The notes under the pieces are model-generated. The model ran no database searches. It worked only from the letters and a program-made list of their open reading frames with translations, and was not told where the DNA came from. Position numbers and translations under genes: made by a program. From Armigeres subalbatus (taxonomy: Eukaryota > Arthropoda > Insecta > Diptera > Culicidae), in NCBI RefSeq assembly GCF_024139115.2, contig NC_085139.1:13301533-13365532 (forward strand): a stretch of DNA of 64,000 nt, in the 5' to 3' direction. Each line of letters begins with the position of its first letter. Positions within the stretch are counted from its first letter, which is position 1. Below are positions 1 to 10,491 of the stretch, piece after piece.

Positions 1-1560
1 TCGTCGCTTTGATCAACCGTGTCAGTTTATCCGGAAATCCCGTTTATGTCCTTACACATATCAGGCTGTGGCACGTGGCCCTTACGTAAACGGTTCAACT
101 TCTCATAGAACTTTCGTGTGTTATTAGTGCGGTACAGTTGCTCCGTCTCTCCACGGTCTCGATCTTCCTGCTGACGCTTTTTCCTCCGGAAAATCGAGTT
201 TTGTCTGTTGCGCCTGTTTATATCGTGCCTCGTTCGCCCTCGTGCGATGTTGCAGCAATCTCGCCCATGCTGCATTCTTCTCTTCTACTAACTGCTCACA
301 TTCGCCGTCATACCAGTCGTTTCTCTGATCCGGGGGCACCGTGCCTAGTGCAGCGGTTGCGATGCTACCAATGGCGGATCGAATATCTCTCCAGCCATCT
401 TCAAGAGACGCTGCGCCTAGCTGCTCTTCCGTTGGGAGTGCCACTTCCAGCTGCTGCACGTATTCTTGGGCTAGTCTACCGTCTTGTAGCCGCCCAATAT
501 TAAGCCGCGGCGTCCGACTTCGACGCGTGTTGTACACCGTCGAGAGTTTTGAGCGCAGGCATACTGCAACGAGGTAGTGGTCGGATTCAATATTCGCACT
601 GCGGTAAGTGCGGACGTTCGTGATGTCGGAGAAGAATTTACCGTCGATTAGAACGTGGTCGATTTGGTTTTCCGTTTCTTGGTTAGGTGATCTCCATGTG
701 GCCTTGTGGATATTTTTGCGGGGAAAGAAGGTGCTTCGGACTACCATTCCGCGGGAGGCTGCGAAGTTTATGCATCGTTGGCCGTTGTCATTCGATACGG
801 TGTGCAGACTATCCGGTCCGATGACCGGTCTATACATTTCCTCCCTTCCTACCTCTGTGCGTAGAACGCTTCTATCTCGTCGTCGGGTCTCCCTTCGTGT
901 GGGCAGTGCACGTTGATGATGCTATAGTTGAAGAAACGGCCTTTAATCTTCAGTTAGCACATTCTTGCGTTGATTGGCTGCCACCCAATCACTCGTTGAC
1001 GCATCTTTCCCAGCACTATGAAGCCGGTTCCCAGCTCGTTGGTGGTGCCACAGCTTTGGTAGAAGGTAGCCGCCCGATGCCCGCTTTTCCACACTTTCTG
1101 TCCTGTCCAGCAAATCTCCTGCAACGTCGAAGTTGCGGGGATGTAATTCATCGTAGATCATCCTGTCGCAACCTGCGAAACCTAGCGACTTGCAGTTCCA
1201 TGTTCCAAGCTTCCAATCATGATCCTTTATTCGTCGCCTAGGTCTTTGCCGATTATATCGAGTCGCATTATCTCTTATATTGTTCGTAATGATTGGTTTT
1301 CCAGGCGGCTTATTGGGCCTGCGCAAACCTCCTGTCTCGCCGGAGGGCCGTCGTGTCAGGGCTGTTTAGCGTCCCACCTAACACCAGGACTTATGCTTGG
1401 TCGCTTTGGCGGAGCCTACTTACGGATACATGCAGCTTTTTATAGAGGTTTAACAGGGCCCACTGTCAAACTTCACCACATCCTAGGCAGGCGCCACAAC
1501 TCGCAGGTGGCCTGGGGAGGGATCGTCAAGCCCTTGGACATAGTCCCTGCTGCCCCCGAT
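1..1560 (-). mobile_element. RTE-like non-LTR retrotransposon, internally deleted fragment
   Basis: On the - strand from about 1326 down to 124 the frames read as an apurinic-type endonuclease: an N-terminal 'LGTWNCKSL' stretch (about 1200), then 'NELGTGFIVLGKM' in another frame (about 1020), 'SNDNGQRCINFAASRG' (about 770) and 'TENQIDHVLIDGKFF' (about 660), followed by the linker between endonuclease and reverse transcriptase. It is broken by at least two frameshifts and a small deletion near 846. At position 46 the linker joins directly to a reverse-transcriptase stretch that continues off the left edge ('FPDKLTRLIKAT'), so the N-terminal part of the RT domain is deleted. The 1331-1560 part looks like the element's 5' region, but this is inferred from position only. 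Dead copy. Confidence 0.85.
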
Positions 1561-2006
1561 ACTTACTAAGTTTTCGATACTTACTAAGTTTGAATCCTGG
1601 TTGGCTATAGTATTCGCCTACTTGTGGAGTTGATCTTTAATGTTACCTTCATTTTTTTTTCGAATAGCCTAGATTGCCGTGTAGTGTTGGTAGCCTATTA
1701 ATCGGCTGAGAATACGTTACGGATTATCTGTTCCAATGGTGAAAGTTCATCAATCATCATGCAGGTAACCCCTAATTTACGATGTAAAGCTTTCCGTGCC
1801 TAAGAATGAATGGTTGGCTTTGCACGAAAAATATCGGGAGTCAAGTTTGACTATACCCTGAAGACCCAGATATCCGAAACCTTGGGAAGAGCTACTGAGA
1901 GCAAGCAAGTGAATCTGACATATTTGAATCCTAAATCACATTGTTTGATAGTTGTGAAGACTCAGACAAGTTAAGCCATCCTGAACTATATGTGTGTGAA
2001 TAAAAA
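1561..2006. other. Intergenic stretch, nothing recognised
   Basis: No open frame, tRNA or terminal inverted repeat was recognised here. A short direct repeat (GATACTTACTAAGTTT) occurs twice at the left edge. Confidence 0.4.
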
Positions 2007-2437
2007 TGATCAAGCAACTCCAAAACGTTATGGAGTTTAGCCCACGGTATCTACCAGATCAGGCTTTGGCAATAACCATCGTCGGTTTACACCCAATCTG
2101 GTTCAATAAGCATATACGCATCATGCAAATCCAATTTATTTAAAACGGGATGCTCAAGATGCTCCAACACATTTTGGAGTTAAGCCCACGGTATCTATCA
2201 GATCAATCAGGCCTTTAACAGTATCCTCATCGTCAGTATGCACCCAATCTGGTTCAATAGTCATATACGCATCATGCAAACCCTATTTTCTTTAATACGA
2301 GATGATCGAGGTACTCCAAAACGTTCTGGTGTTCAGCCCACGGTATCTACCAGATCAATCTAGGCTTTGGCAATGTCCTTATCGTCGGTTTACATCCAAA
2401 CTGGTTCAATAAGCATATACGCTTCATGCAAACCCTA
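2007..2437. repeat. Satellite-like tandem array, three ~150-bp units
   Basis: Three head-to-tail units share the landmarks CCCACGGTATCTA (2041, 2184 and 2337, spacing 143 and 153 bp), GGTTCAATAAGCATATACGC and CATGCAAACCC. Units differ by scattered substitutions and small indels. A partial fourth unit reappears at 4035-4120, beyond the inserted TIR element. Confidence 0.85.
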
Positions 2438-4034
2438 TCCAGCTTTCCATTTTCACCATAATGGCGGATACTATAAAATTTTTGACAAGAACTGCTTCCA
2501 GACACTGAACTGAAATTCCCATCTAAGCAAACGTTGATATTCTTGTTACCAATGACATCCATTGAGTTGTTTATTTCACTATCAACAAGCAAAATTTGCG
2601 CAAGATTGATGAAATTCCATTCGAATAATTAAAAATTTGCTAATTTTCTTTTTTATTTCAGATTATATTTCTGAGTATGCCGAGTATTCTATGAGTCGAA
2701 CTGAAACTCAACTAAATTTCAACAGTTTTTCATATTTTTGATACCAAAATTATATGTGATAATAGAAAGTTTCCCGAAGTGGAGTAGGAACCCAATAGAA
2801 AGTTCTATTTTTTCACCTCTTTAAAATCAAGGCTTCCCCAAATCTTTGCGTCCAGAATTTTCACAATATGGCATAACGATCAGCACGATCAGCAGAATCA
2901 CAAAAAATATTTCCATAACTCAACAGAAAAAAAAGTTGTATCAAAACAGCTCTACGCCTTTATGATTTTTATCTACACTATATTTATCCACGTATTCTTC
3001 ACGGAGAAACTCTCCATAAATGTTCCTTAGGTCACAATAAAAAGCAGCTCTACGTGTGCATTTCCGATGGAAAAATCTGCCGGCTCTCCCACCATACTCG
3101 TGGCTTTATTTTAAGCCAATGACGAACGAATTGTTACTTTTTTGCGGCTGGTTTTTACTTTATAAAAACGAAGCATACATAAAAGCAAAACATAAATCTG
3201 ATAAAATTATTATACACGACCTTACCATCCAAACTTCTTCAAAATTAGCTCCTCCCAAGTCAGCAGAAGATTAAATTAAACACTGAACATTGAAACCAAA
3301 ATTTTTAAATATATTTTTAAACCAATTGCCTCACTCCAACCAATACTTATAATTCCCAATGGGGTTTAATTTATAATTCTGCCATTACCTGTTGTTTCCA
3401 TTACTATTTTCATTACCCCAAAAACTCCACCAAAACCAACAAAAACAAAATTTTGATAAGACCGGGGGTCTGTATAGGAACCATCTCCCCTTCGGGTGGG
3501 TGGATGTCTTAAGGAGCAGTAGCAAAAAAGTATCAATTCATTCCGGAATTCATTGATTCGTGTATCCCTCGGAAGTACACCATGTTGAAGCTGTTTTTTA
3601 CTGTGACTTGAGGAAGATTTGCGAGGAGTTCTGATTATCAGTGAGGGATTACATAGACACGAAATTGTTGGTAAGCGTCGATTTTGAAGAGGTGCGAATT
3701 TGCAACTATCTGCTAGCTGTGCTTTTAGATTCCCACTTCAGTTCGGAAAAATTTCCGTCGGCAAATATGGTTACGGCTAAGCATCAATCTCAGCATATTT
3801 CAAAATAATATCTAAAATGGTAGAAAAATAAGCAGATTATTGAATGATTCGTATGGAGCTTTATCGATCTTGCGCATATCTCTTTGTTGATAGTAGAATA
3901 AACAACTCAATGGATGTCATTGGTAACGAGGATATTAACGTTTGCTTAGATGGGAATTCCAGTTCAGTGTCTGGAAGCAGTTCTTGTCAAAAATTTTATA
4001 GCATCCGCCATTATGGTGAAAGTGGAAAGCTGGA
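2438..4034. mobile_element. TIR element of the TCCAGCTTTCC family, copy 1
   Basis: The ends TCCAGCTTTCC (2438) and GGAAAGCTGGA (4034) begin inverted repeats of roughly 200 bp (2438-2635 versus 3838-4034), matching with about 80-90% identity by eye. The interior, about 1.2 kb, shows no transposase; the frames there are short and unrecognised. It sits inside a satellite unit, whose sequence resumes to the right of the element. Probably non-autonomous. Confidence 0.8.
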
Positions 4035-4120
4035 TTTTCTTGAATACGGGATGCTCGTAGTACTCCAAAACCTTATGGTCCTCAGCGTCGGTGTGCACCC
4101 AATCTGGTTCAATAAGCATA
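4035..4120. repeat. Partial satellite unit
   Basis: The sequence resumes the unit seen at 2007-2437 (TACGGGATGCTCG, CTCCAAAAC, then GTGCACCCAATCTGG) with an internal deletion, then is cut again at 4120 by another TIR of the same transposon family. Confidence 0.75.
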
Positions 4121-4300
4121 TCCAGCTTTCCACGCTCGCCATAAGGGCGGATGCTATAAAAAGTTTGACAATAACTGCTTCCCGACACGCCATAATGGCG
4201 GATGCCATAAAAAGTTTGACAATAACTGCTTCCCGACATTGAACTGAAACTTTCATCTAAGCATGCATTGGCGTTATTCGTCGTCAACGACAACTCGTAA
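4121..4300. mobile_element. Orphan TIR of the TCCAGCTTTCC family with internal duplication
   Basis: It starts with TCCAGCTTTCCACGC at 4121. A segment of about 60 bp containing GCCATAA.GGCGGATGC and AGTTTGACAATAACTGC is present twice in tandem (about 4138 and 4189). No matching right end could be assigned, so the element is truncated or rearranged. Confidence 0.65.
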
Positions 4301-4655
4301 TTTGTTATTTTTTCATCAACAACGAAATATGCACAAGTATCGATTGATTAGAATATTAATTTCACATTTTAATAATTTAATATTCTATTCCAGATATTGT
4401 GAAGCTATTCAATATTTTCCGAAACTTTAAGCCATCATCACAAAGCAAAGGATGCAAAAAAATGTGTGGAAAAGAGCGATATTTCCGGATTGCTTGTCGT
4501 TGAAGTCCTTTCAGATGGGGGGGAGACCATATGACTGGAGGAAATATTCAAGAGCTTTATCTCCATAGACAATGCATATTGAATGGTCGTTCCATCAGTT
4601 GGGAGTCGATTTTGATCGAGGTTGCGAATCTTTAGTATGATAATTAGGCCTCTTA

Positions 4656-4827
4656 GGCCCGATGCCCACGTAGCGTCTTTTCAACGCTGAGTGTACGTGG
4701 CGTTAAAAAGACGCGGGTGTGCATCGGGAAAAAGCGGTAACGCAGCGTCGCCGCGCCGATGCACACCTGCGTTATTTGACCGCTGCATGCACGTGGTGTT
4801 GAAAAAACGCTACGTGGGCATCGAGCC
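4656..4827. mobile_element. GC-rich foldback MITE, 172 bp, TTA target duplication
   Basis: Left end GGCCCGATGCCCACGTAGCG is matched by right end CTACGTGGGCATCGAGCC in inverted orientation, and TTA flanks both sides (4653-4655 and 4828-4830). The inner half also folds (GGTGTGCATCGG against CCGATGCACACC). Non-coding. Confidence 0.75.
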
Positions 4828-4852
4828 TTAGAAGGTATCAGTGAAACGTGTA

Positions 4853-6262
4853 TCCAGCTTTCCACGTTAGCCATAATGGCGGCTGACATAAAGAATTCTG
4901 ACAGTAACTGCTTCCGACGCTGAACTGCATGCGACGCTTGTAGTAGTAGCTTAGCAACCATTCCACATTGTTTATTTATTCTTACAAAAATGGTAACGAA
5001 AAGAAAAAAATCTGGAAGAACAATTTCGTAACAAGCATTTCTGAATAAGAGGCTGTTTATTATATCAATAATAATTTAATCTTTCTTTATTATAGGTCGA
5101 CGTAATTTTCCCAGATAACTTTGCACTGTCTGGCTGAAACAAGCAATGTTAAGCTTCAGTATAAGATGAATGAAACACAATTTTCAAATCTATCTGCTCT
5201 GCATAAAAAATCGCAACGATACTAAAGGAAAAACACAGTGATTTAAATTAGGTTCAGTAGTATAAGTATTTCGGTTTGAATAACACGGAGATATGCACCC
5301 CGCTGTACATTGTGTTTGTAACCCATACGATATGATTCTTGGTTAAAAGACTCCCAAGAGGTTTTTCAAGTATACCAAATTAAATAATGTTTTACAGATT
5401 AGTGATACATTCTAGCGCACATCGTATAAGCATGAAACTTATTCGTGTAAGAGAAATAGATTTGCAATCGATTTAACAATTCGTAGGTGTTTTACTTTAC
5501 ATCTTATTTTTTTTAAATAAAGGTTTTTATAAAATGGCTGGTTAGTCATATTTGTCACCTATGCATAGCGTTTCTCTGCTAACTTATGGTCATCATTTTT
5601 TGTGCTTATGAAAAATCATCAATTCTAAGCTTAGCTTAAAGCACCCGTGGAGTGAATAATACCAAGGAATTGATGCAGGTAACTGTGCCGCACGTTCTGC
5701 CCCTCCATGGCGCATGTTGAGATCCGCTTTCCGAGTCTGATTTTCGGAGAAAGCAACTTGCATTTATTACCTCTCGTAAACGCAGCTCAACGTAGATCCA
5801 AATTGTAAAATATAGATGAAAATATACTGCTGGGTGCATATGTCCGTATTACTTAAGCCGGAGTACCTCAGCCATATTCTTATCCGACTACTGAAACTAA
5901 TATAAATCACTACACTGTGCTGTACCATTAGTACCTGAGACGTTAGTACCATTGCGTATTAGTTTCCTTTGTGCAGATAGGACATTCCAGTCAAATTGTG
6001 CAGTGGAGAATTACGTCAAGCTGAAATACAGAAATAATGAATGTTTTGATCATATCTGAAAATAGTTTTTAATTAAGAAATGCTTGTTACGAATTTGTTT
6101 TTTCCAGATTTTTACGTTTCGTGACATTTTTTTAGGGAATAAATAAACAATGTGAAATGGTTACTAAGCTACAACAAGCGTCGGAAGCAAGTCAGCGTCG
6201 GAAGCAGTTACTGTCAGATTTCTTTATGGCAGCCGCCATTATGGCGAACGTGGAAAGCTGGA
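4853..6262. mobile_element. TIR element of the TCCAGCTTTCC family, copy 3
   Basis: TCCAGCTTTCCACGTTAGCC at 4853 is mirrored at 6262, with TA at both flanks (4851-4852 and 6263-6264). The inverted arms are about 190 bp (4853-5045 versus 6070-6262). The interior holds a second, weaker inverted pair around GATATGCACCCC (about 5290) and GGTGCATATG (about 5835), suggesting a smaller element nested inside. No transposase is seen. Confidence 0.8.
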
Positions 6263-6334
6263 TATAGCCTGTATTTGTCTGCGACAATATAGCCTGAATT
6301 TGTTTGTGATATTTATCGCACCAGGAGCAGATAC

Positions 6335-6414
6335 TTCATACACAAAGTGTGACATTGGTGAGCAGGGTATAAAATTCTATTTTTTGCGTTACGTAATCAA
6401 TGGATCTTTCCTGC
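6335..6414. repeat. Partial copy of a 'GCGTTACGTAAT' MITE
   Basis: GTGTGACATTGG, then TTTTTTGCGTTACGTAATCA and ATGGATC, match the right half of the element at 55885-56041. The left half is missing. Confidence 0.55.
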
Positions 6415-6790
6415 GGTGCGGTTTTCCTTCAGTGAAGTCTCTGGAATGTTGCTTTCAGCTATGTGGGTTCTCTTTTCGCTAGCATTTTGAGGGGAGGCGC
6501 TGTAGCCAGTGTAACAAAAGGTTTATTTCCCATACTAGTTTTCAATCAAACTTGAACCGGCTTATGCTCAACCAATTTTTGTTCAAATCGGCGTTTGGAG
6601 GACACTCGGAGTCTGAGACGGAATCATGGGAAACTGGTGGAGCGTGGTGGAACTGGGTCGTTTTTTGGAACACCCTACTAATATTCTTTGTTTTTTATAA
6701 ATACGACACCAATACTATTACAGTATATGACAGTTTTTATTGTACCAATACTTTCAAAGCTTTGTTTTGGTACTCAACCCACCTTCACCT

Positions 6791-7007
6791 TAAGCACTTC
6801 CACAGTTATTAACTTCAAGGTTTCTAAGCCAGGTTACAATTTTTCCATTCGTATATCATAAGGCTAGTACGATGATACTTTTATGCCCAGGGAAATAGAG
6901 ACAATTTCCAATCCGAAAATTGCCTAGACCGGCACCGGGAATCGAACCCAGCCACCCTCAGCATGGTCTTGCTTTGTAGCTGCGCGTCTTACCGCACGGA
7001 GGGCCCT
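6791..7007 (-). mobile_element. Feilai-type tRNA-derived SINE, 3'-truncated
   Basis: Read on the - strand it begins AGGGCCCTCCGTGCGGTAAG (box A-like) and GGGTTCGATTCCCGGTGCCG (box B-like), then TCTAGGCAATTTTCGG and CTGGGCATAAAAGTATC, ending after AACTGTGGAAGTGCTTAAG. The fuller copy at 34044-34326 has about 60 bp more at its 3' end. The Feilai name is from memory of the mosquito family. Confidence 0.85.
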
Positions 7008-7074
7008 GGTTTCCAGCGGCTGTTTAAAAGCGTACAGTCAAATCGCTCCCAAGTTCGGTTAGAGTGGGCTTGAG

Positions 7075-7102
7075 CATGAGCATGAGCATGAGCAGGATAA
7101 CC
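7075..7102. repeat. Short (TGAGCA)n microsatellite
   Basis: About four TGAGCA units in a row. Confidence 0.7.
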
Positions 7103-7229
7103 GTACAATTCGTAGTTGCTACTCCGTGATTGACTAGAACTTGCGAAATTGCACAGGGAACCAATTGAATGGAGCTTGGGTTTAGCTATCATTCTCAATG
7201 TGCAAATTTCGGAAATTCAATGCATTTTT

Positions 7230-7350
7230 ACTAAGTCAATTACGGCGCCGGCCACGTCCTTACGGTCATCAAGGGAAGGAAGGATTATTAGTTCAACTCT
7301 CGTTGCTACTAGAGACCGAGTATACCTCTGCATCTCCACGATAGTCTTAG
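7230..7350. repeat. Dispersed repeat shared with 38375-38660
   Basis: ACGTCCTTACGGTCATCAAG, ATTAGTTCAACTCTCGTTG, GAGACCGAG and CCTCTGCATCTC recur in order at 38375-38660, where the repeat is split by a MITE. Not coding. Confidence 0.6.
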
Positions 7351-7369
7351 GATAGGATATTGTGTTAGT

Positions 7370-7804
7370 ATGAAGGGATATATTATCTGGATTCACTTTG
7401 GTAAGTGATGCGATCTATGGGATAGGAATATATGAATGAGAATTAGAAGTACTAGAGTAATGAGAAAGTATTAAAGTGAATTCTAATGGGATTCATTTTT
7501 ACAATTAGAATTTGAATGCTATTGGATTCTAATACCACGCACACGTCTACCACACCATCGCTACCCGCACATCAACCTCACACATTCTTACTTGTATGAG
7601 GCCTGCACGAGCGTAGCGACCGTATATAGCATTCGTATGCGGGTACAAATGAATACCAATCTATTTTTACATTTTATTTACTGCTACTAAGTAACAGGCA
7701 GCTTTTTATAACAATTCTATATTTAGAATCATACTGGCTAGCAATGAGAATTTGATTTGCAAAGAGATTGAGTTATATGATTAATGAAATTATCTAATAG
7801 GAAA
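7370..7804. other. Intergenic stretch, nothing recognised
   Basis: AT-rich with recurring GAATTCTAATGGG/GGATTCTAATA motifs in both orientations, but no clear element boundary, gene or RNA was found. Confidence 0.35.
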
Positions 7805-7805
7805 T

Positions 7806-7890
7806 TAGAAAGGGCCAGGGATCAAACCCTTAATCTCCTGCTTATGAGGCAGAAGCAGTGACACAAGGCCACCAAGCACCCCTTGGTTAG
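7806..7890 (-). repeat. tRNA-like SINE head
   Basis: On the - strand: GGGGTGCTTGGTGGCCTTGTG (box A-like TGGCCTTGTGTCA), a possible anticodon arm CTGCCTCATAAGCAGG, then GGGTTTGATCCCTGGCCC (box B-like). The cloverleaf is imperfect, so this is more likely a SINE head or tRNA pseudogene than a functional tRNA. Confidence 0.45.
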
Positions 7891-8085
7891 AGTGGGCTTA
7901 GCCAAAAGGGAAAGGTCAACGGTTCCTGAATGGAAACCTGGCCAGGTCGATGCTCTCTAATAGCATCGCAAATTTGCATTCGATCGTGATCGAGCGTGAC
8001 TGAGTTGGGGACTCATTTAAGCAATAGTATGCCAGTTGCAACTCTGCGAAAACTGTGATCTAGTGCGGTGGACAAAGTGTAAAGT

Positions 8086-8525
8086 TTAAATAAAAAAATC
8101 CCAACTTAATTCACCGAGTGGTGATACTGCCTTTCTCGCATTTAGCCAAGACACCAATCTTATATGGTGGATATGGTTCGATGTATTATTTTCTTCATAA
8201 CTTTTAAATGCAACTGTCGATCGTTTTTTCGATTCAAAGGTGATCAACTAGCCTTTGCCCTCTGTCGAATGAAACTTGTTGCGAGGAAATCGGTTAAGGA
8301 TTACTATATGAAAAGTTGTCTAATGATTTTCTTAGCTTTTGTGCACACACATGCACACAAACATACACACATACATACACACGGACAGACCGACATTTGA
8401 TCAGCTCGTCGAGCTGAGTCGAATGGTATATAACACTATGGGTCTCCAAAGCTTCTATAAAAAGTTTGTTTTCGGAGTGAAATGATAGCCTTTCGGTACA
8501 ACTTCGATGTACGAGAAAAGCAAAA
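8086..8525 (+). repeat. ~440-bp dispersed repeat with internal CA microsatellite
   Basis: Landmarks in order: AATTCACCGAGTGGTGATAC, TTTCTCGCATTTAGCCAAG, GTTGCGAGGAAATCGGTTAA, a CA-rich tract (8340-8385), CAGCTCGTCGAGCTGAGTCG and GAGTGAAATGATAGCCTTTC. The same series occurs inverted at 24566-24985. Probably a non-autonomous mobile element; class unknown. Confidence 0.75.
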
Positions 8526-10293
8526 AGAGTCGAGGATTGTGGTCGTTTGCCTCTCATTCAAAAGTTCTTAGTTGTGAATGGCTTCTACTTATAATGTACT
8601 GCACTGCTTCTGTGAGTTCAGAAACAGTTAGATAGGAAGAAAGAACTCGATTTTCTATTTTCATCTGAGAGTTGGACAGGAAACGCAAAATGTAAACTAT
8701 ACCTATCTGGTATCAGAAAGTTGGCTCCAACATTCGTGGACATTCGTTCCTCGCCCCTCCATTGCCTTTCTCATCATTTACCTGATGGAAAGGAAAAAAG
8801 GAAAAAATAGGATAGGACATGAAAGGGTTGATGGAAACGGATGAAAAATGGACCCTCCCCCTCAGAAGCTGGGACTTAATGCAAAATGCCGAAATCTCAG
8901 CCTTTGGATACGAAGATTTGATCTGCAAAAATCTCTTAAGGGCAACCCAACAAACAACGGCAAGCTATAAATAAGCATCTAGGTTGAATTATTGTTTATT
9001 TGTGATCTTCGTAGCTGCATAAAATGAATGCTGAATAATTCGCTAGACAGATTTCATTTCAGCATTTAATCTAACTAATATTCGACATGGCCTATTTATT
9101 TGTTTACTACCTTTATTTGAAGTCGAACTAACGTTTTCGTTTCATCACATTTCAGATGATTTTTAAAGTTCTCTCTTCGACTATGATGTGATGCTCTGAA
9201 AGGGTGGTCGAATTGAATTTGAATAGTAAGTTAATAAGCAAGCATTAGACATCCTTCTTAACCGTTGTCCTTCTTAGCCATTGGATTTCACATTTATCTG
9301 ATCTATCGCACAGTGGTAAAAAACATTATGCTTTTCAGTTTGAAAGAAAATCTGGATTCTAGATCTGGAAAATTTGATTTATAGGAAAATAATGAATTAC
9401 TTTCAAGACATGCTTTTTATATTCGTGATTTATGAAGCTGTCGGAACGAACAAAACTGCTGAAGCAATGAAAAAATCATGCATTCATGCGCAACTAAACT
9501 TACTAAAAGCCGGACATAACGCCGTTGAATAACGTCGGAAAATTATTGAATCTTTGATGTTTGGAATCCCAATATTATCGCATGGATGTTGATGAAATTG
9601 GAATAATCTTAGCATTTAATAATCATATCGCAACCGTTTATTTTCATAAATTCATAAATAGCATTGGGGACGGATTTTATTTTATCGTTTATCGACATTA
9701 TTTTTACGTGTTTTTCCTAGTGTGCGATGGTTATGACTGGCTGAACAATGGTTGAAATAAAAATCTTGTACAGTTATTAACAAACTGTAGTTTGACAGAT
9801 CGACTTATTGAATAAAAGTCCAATTATGATTCATATTCAGCAATAAGTTTATTTATGTTATGCATTGAGTGAGCCATATCTAACAAATCAAGGATGGCGC
9901 GGATGACAACGTTACCGGCAGATGATCAAATGACAGCAGTTCGAGACCTGATTTAGGAAAATTTAAAAATGGTTATATGAAAATAGCAATTGCTTTAAAA
10001 TACGTTCATTGGAGATCTTAATGTTGTTACCTTCTATGTGTTATTATTTTCGAAGAATTCACATGTAGCTGAATTGAGGCTTAGTAAAATGCTTATTAAA
10101 GGTTTAACGAATTAGTTAATAAAGTTGTTTTTCAAAATGAGATATTGTAGTTGTATAACTTCGCCAAAATTGTGTGAACAAAGCGTGAACAGAAGTTGTG
10201 ATAAGAAATAGTACAGACATAATTCAACACAGCGCTGAATTGAATCATCACACTGATGTTAGTTCAACTAGTGAATGTTTGTTGGGAATCCTT
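8526..10293. other. Intergenic stretch, nothing recognised
   Basis: About 1.8 kb of AT-rich DNA. Short frames occur, but none resembles a known domain or has a convincing start, and no terminal repeats were seen. Confidence 0.4.
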
Positions 10294-10491
10294 ACGGACT
10301 CCAAACCTGAATGCACGCGCATTTTCAAGGACACAATATGCAATACGGAAGCAACGCACAACTGTCATTTTTATTATTTCATGCATGCTGCGATGCAGCA
10401 AAGCTGAAATAATTAAAATGACAGTTGTGCGATGCTTCCGTATTGAGTGGCGTGCCCTTGAAAACGCGAGTACTTTTAGTTTTGGATTCCG
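10294..10491. repeat. Long inverted repeat (foldback), arms about 87 nt
   Basis: Left arm 10294-10380 pairs with right arm 10405-10491: CAATACGGAAGCAACGCACA versus TGTGCGATGCTTCCGTATTG, and CGCGCATTTTCAAGG versus CCTTGAAAACGCG. The loop is about 24 nt. Probably a foldback MITE; a transcript would form a long hairpin. Confidence 0.8.

Noticed and set aside
124..1569. Several + strand frames of 70-120 residues
   Set aside because: They are mirror frames of the RTE endonuclease on the - strand.
2007..2437. CRISPR-like array
   Set aside because: Units are ~150 bp and repeat along their whole length, with no spacer pattern, in a eukaryotic genome; this is satellite-like.
7806..7890. Functional tRNA gene
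   Set aside because: The box B-like region is good, but the acceptor and D arms do not pair properly and no terminator follows; treated as a SINE head.
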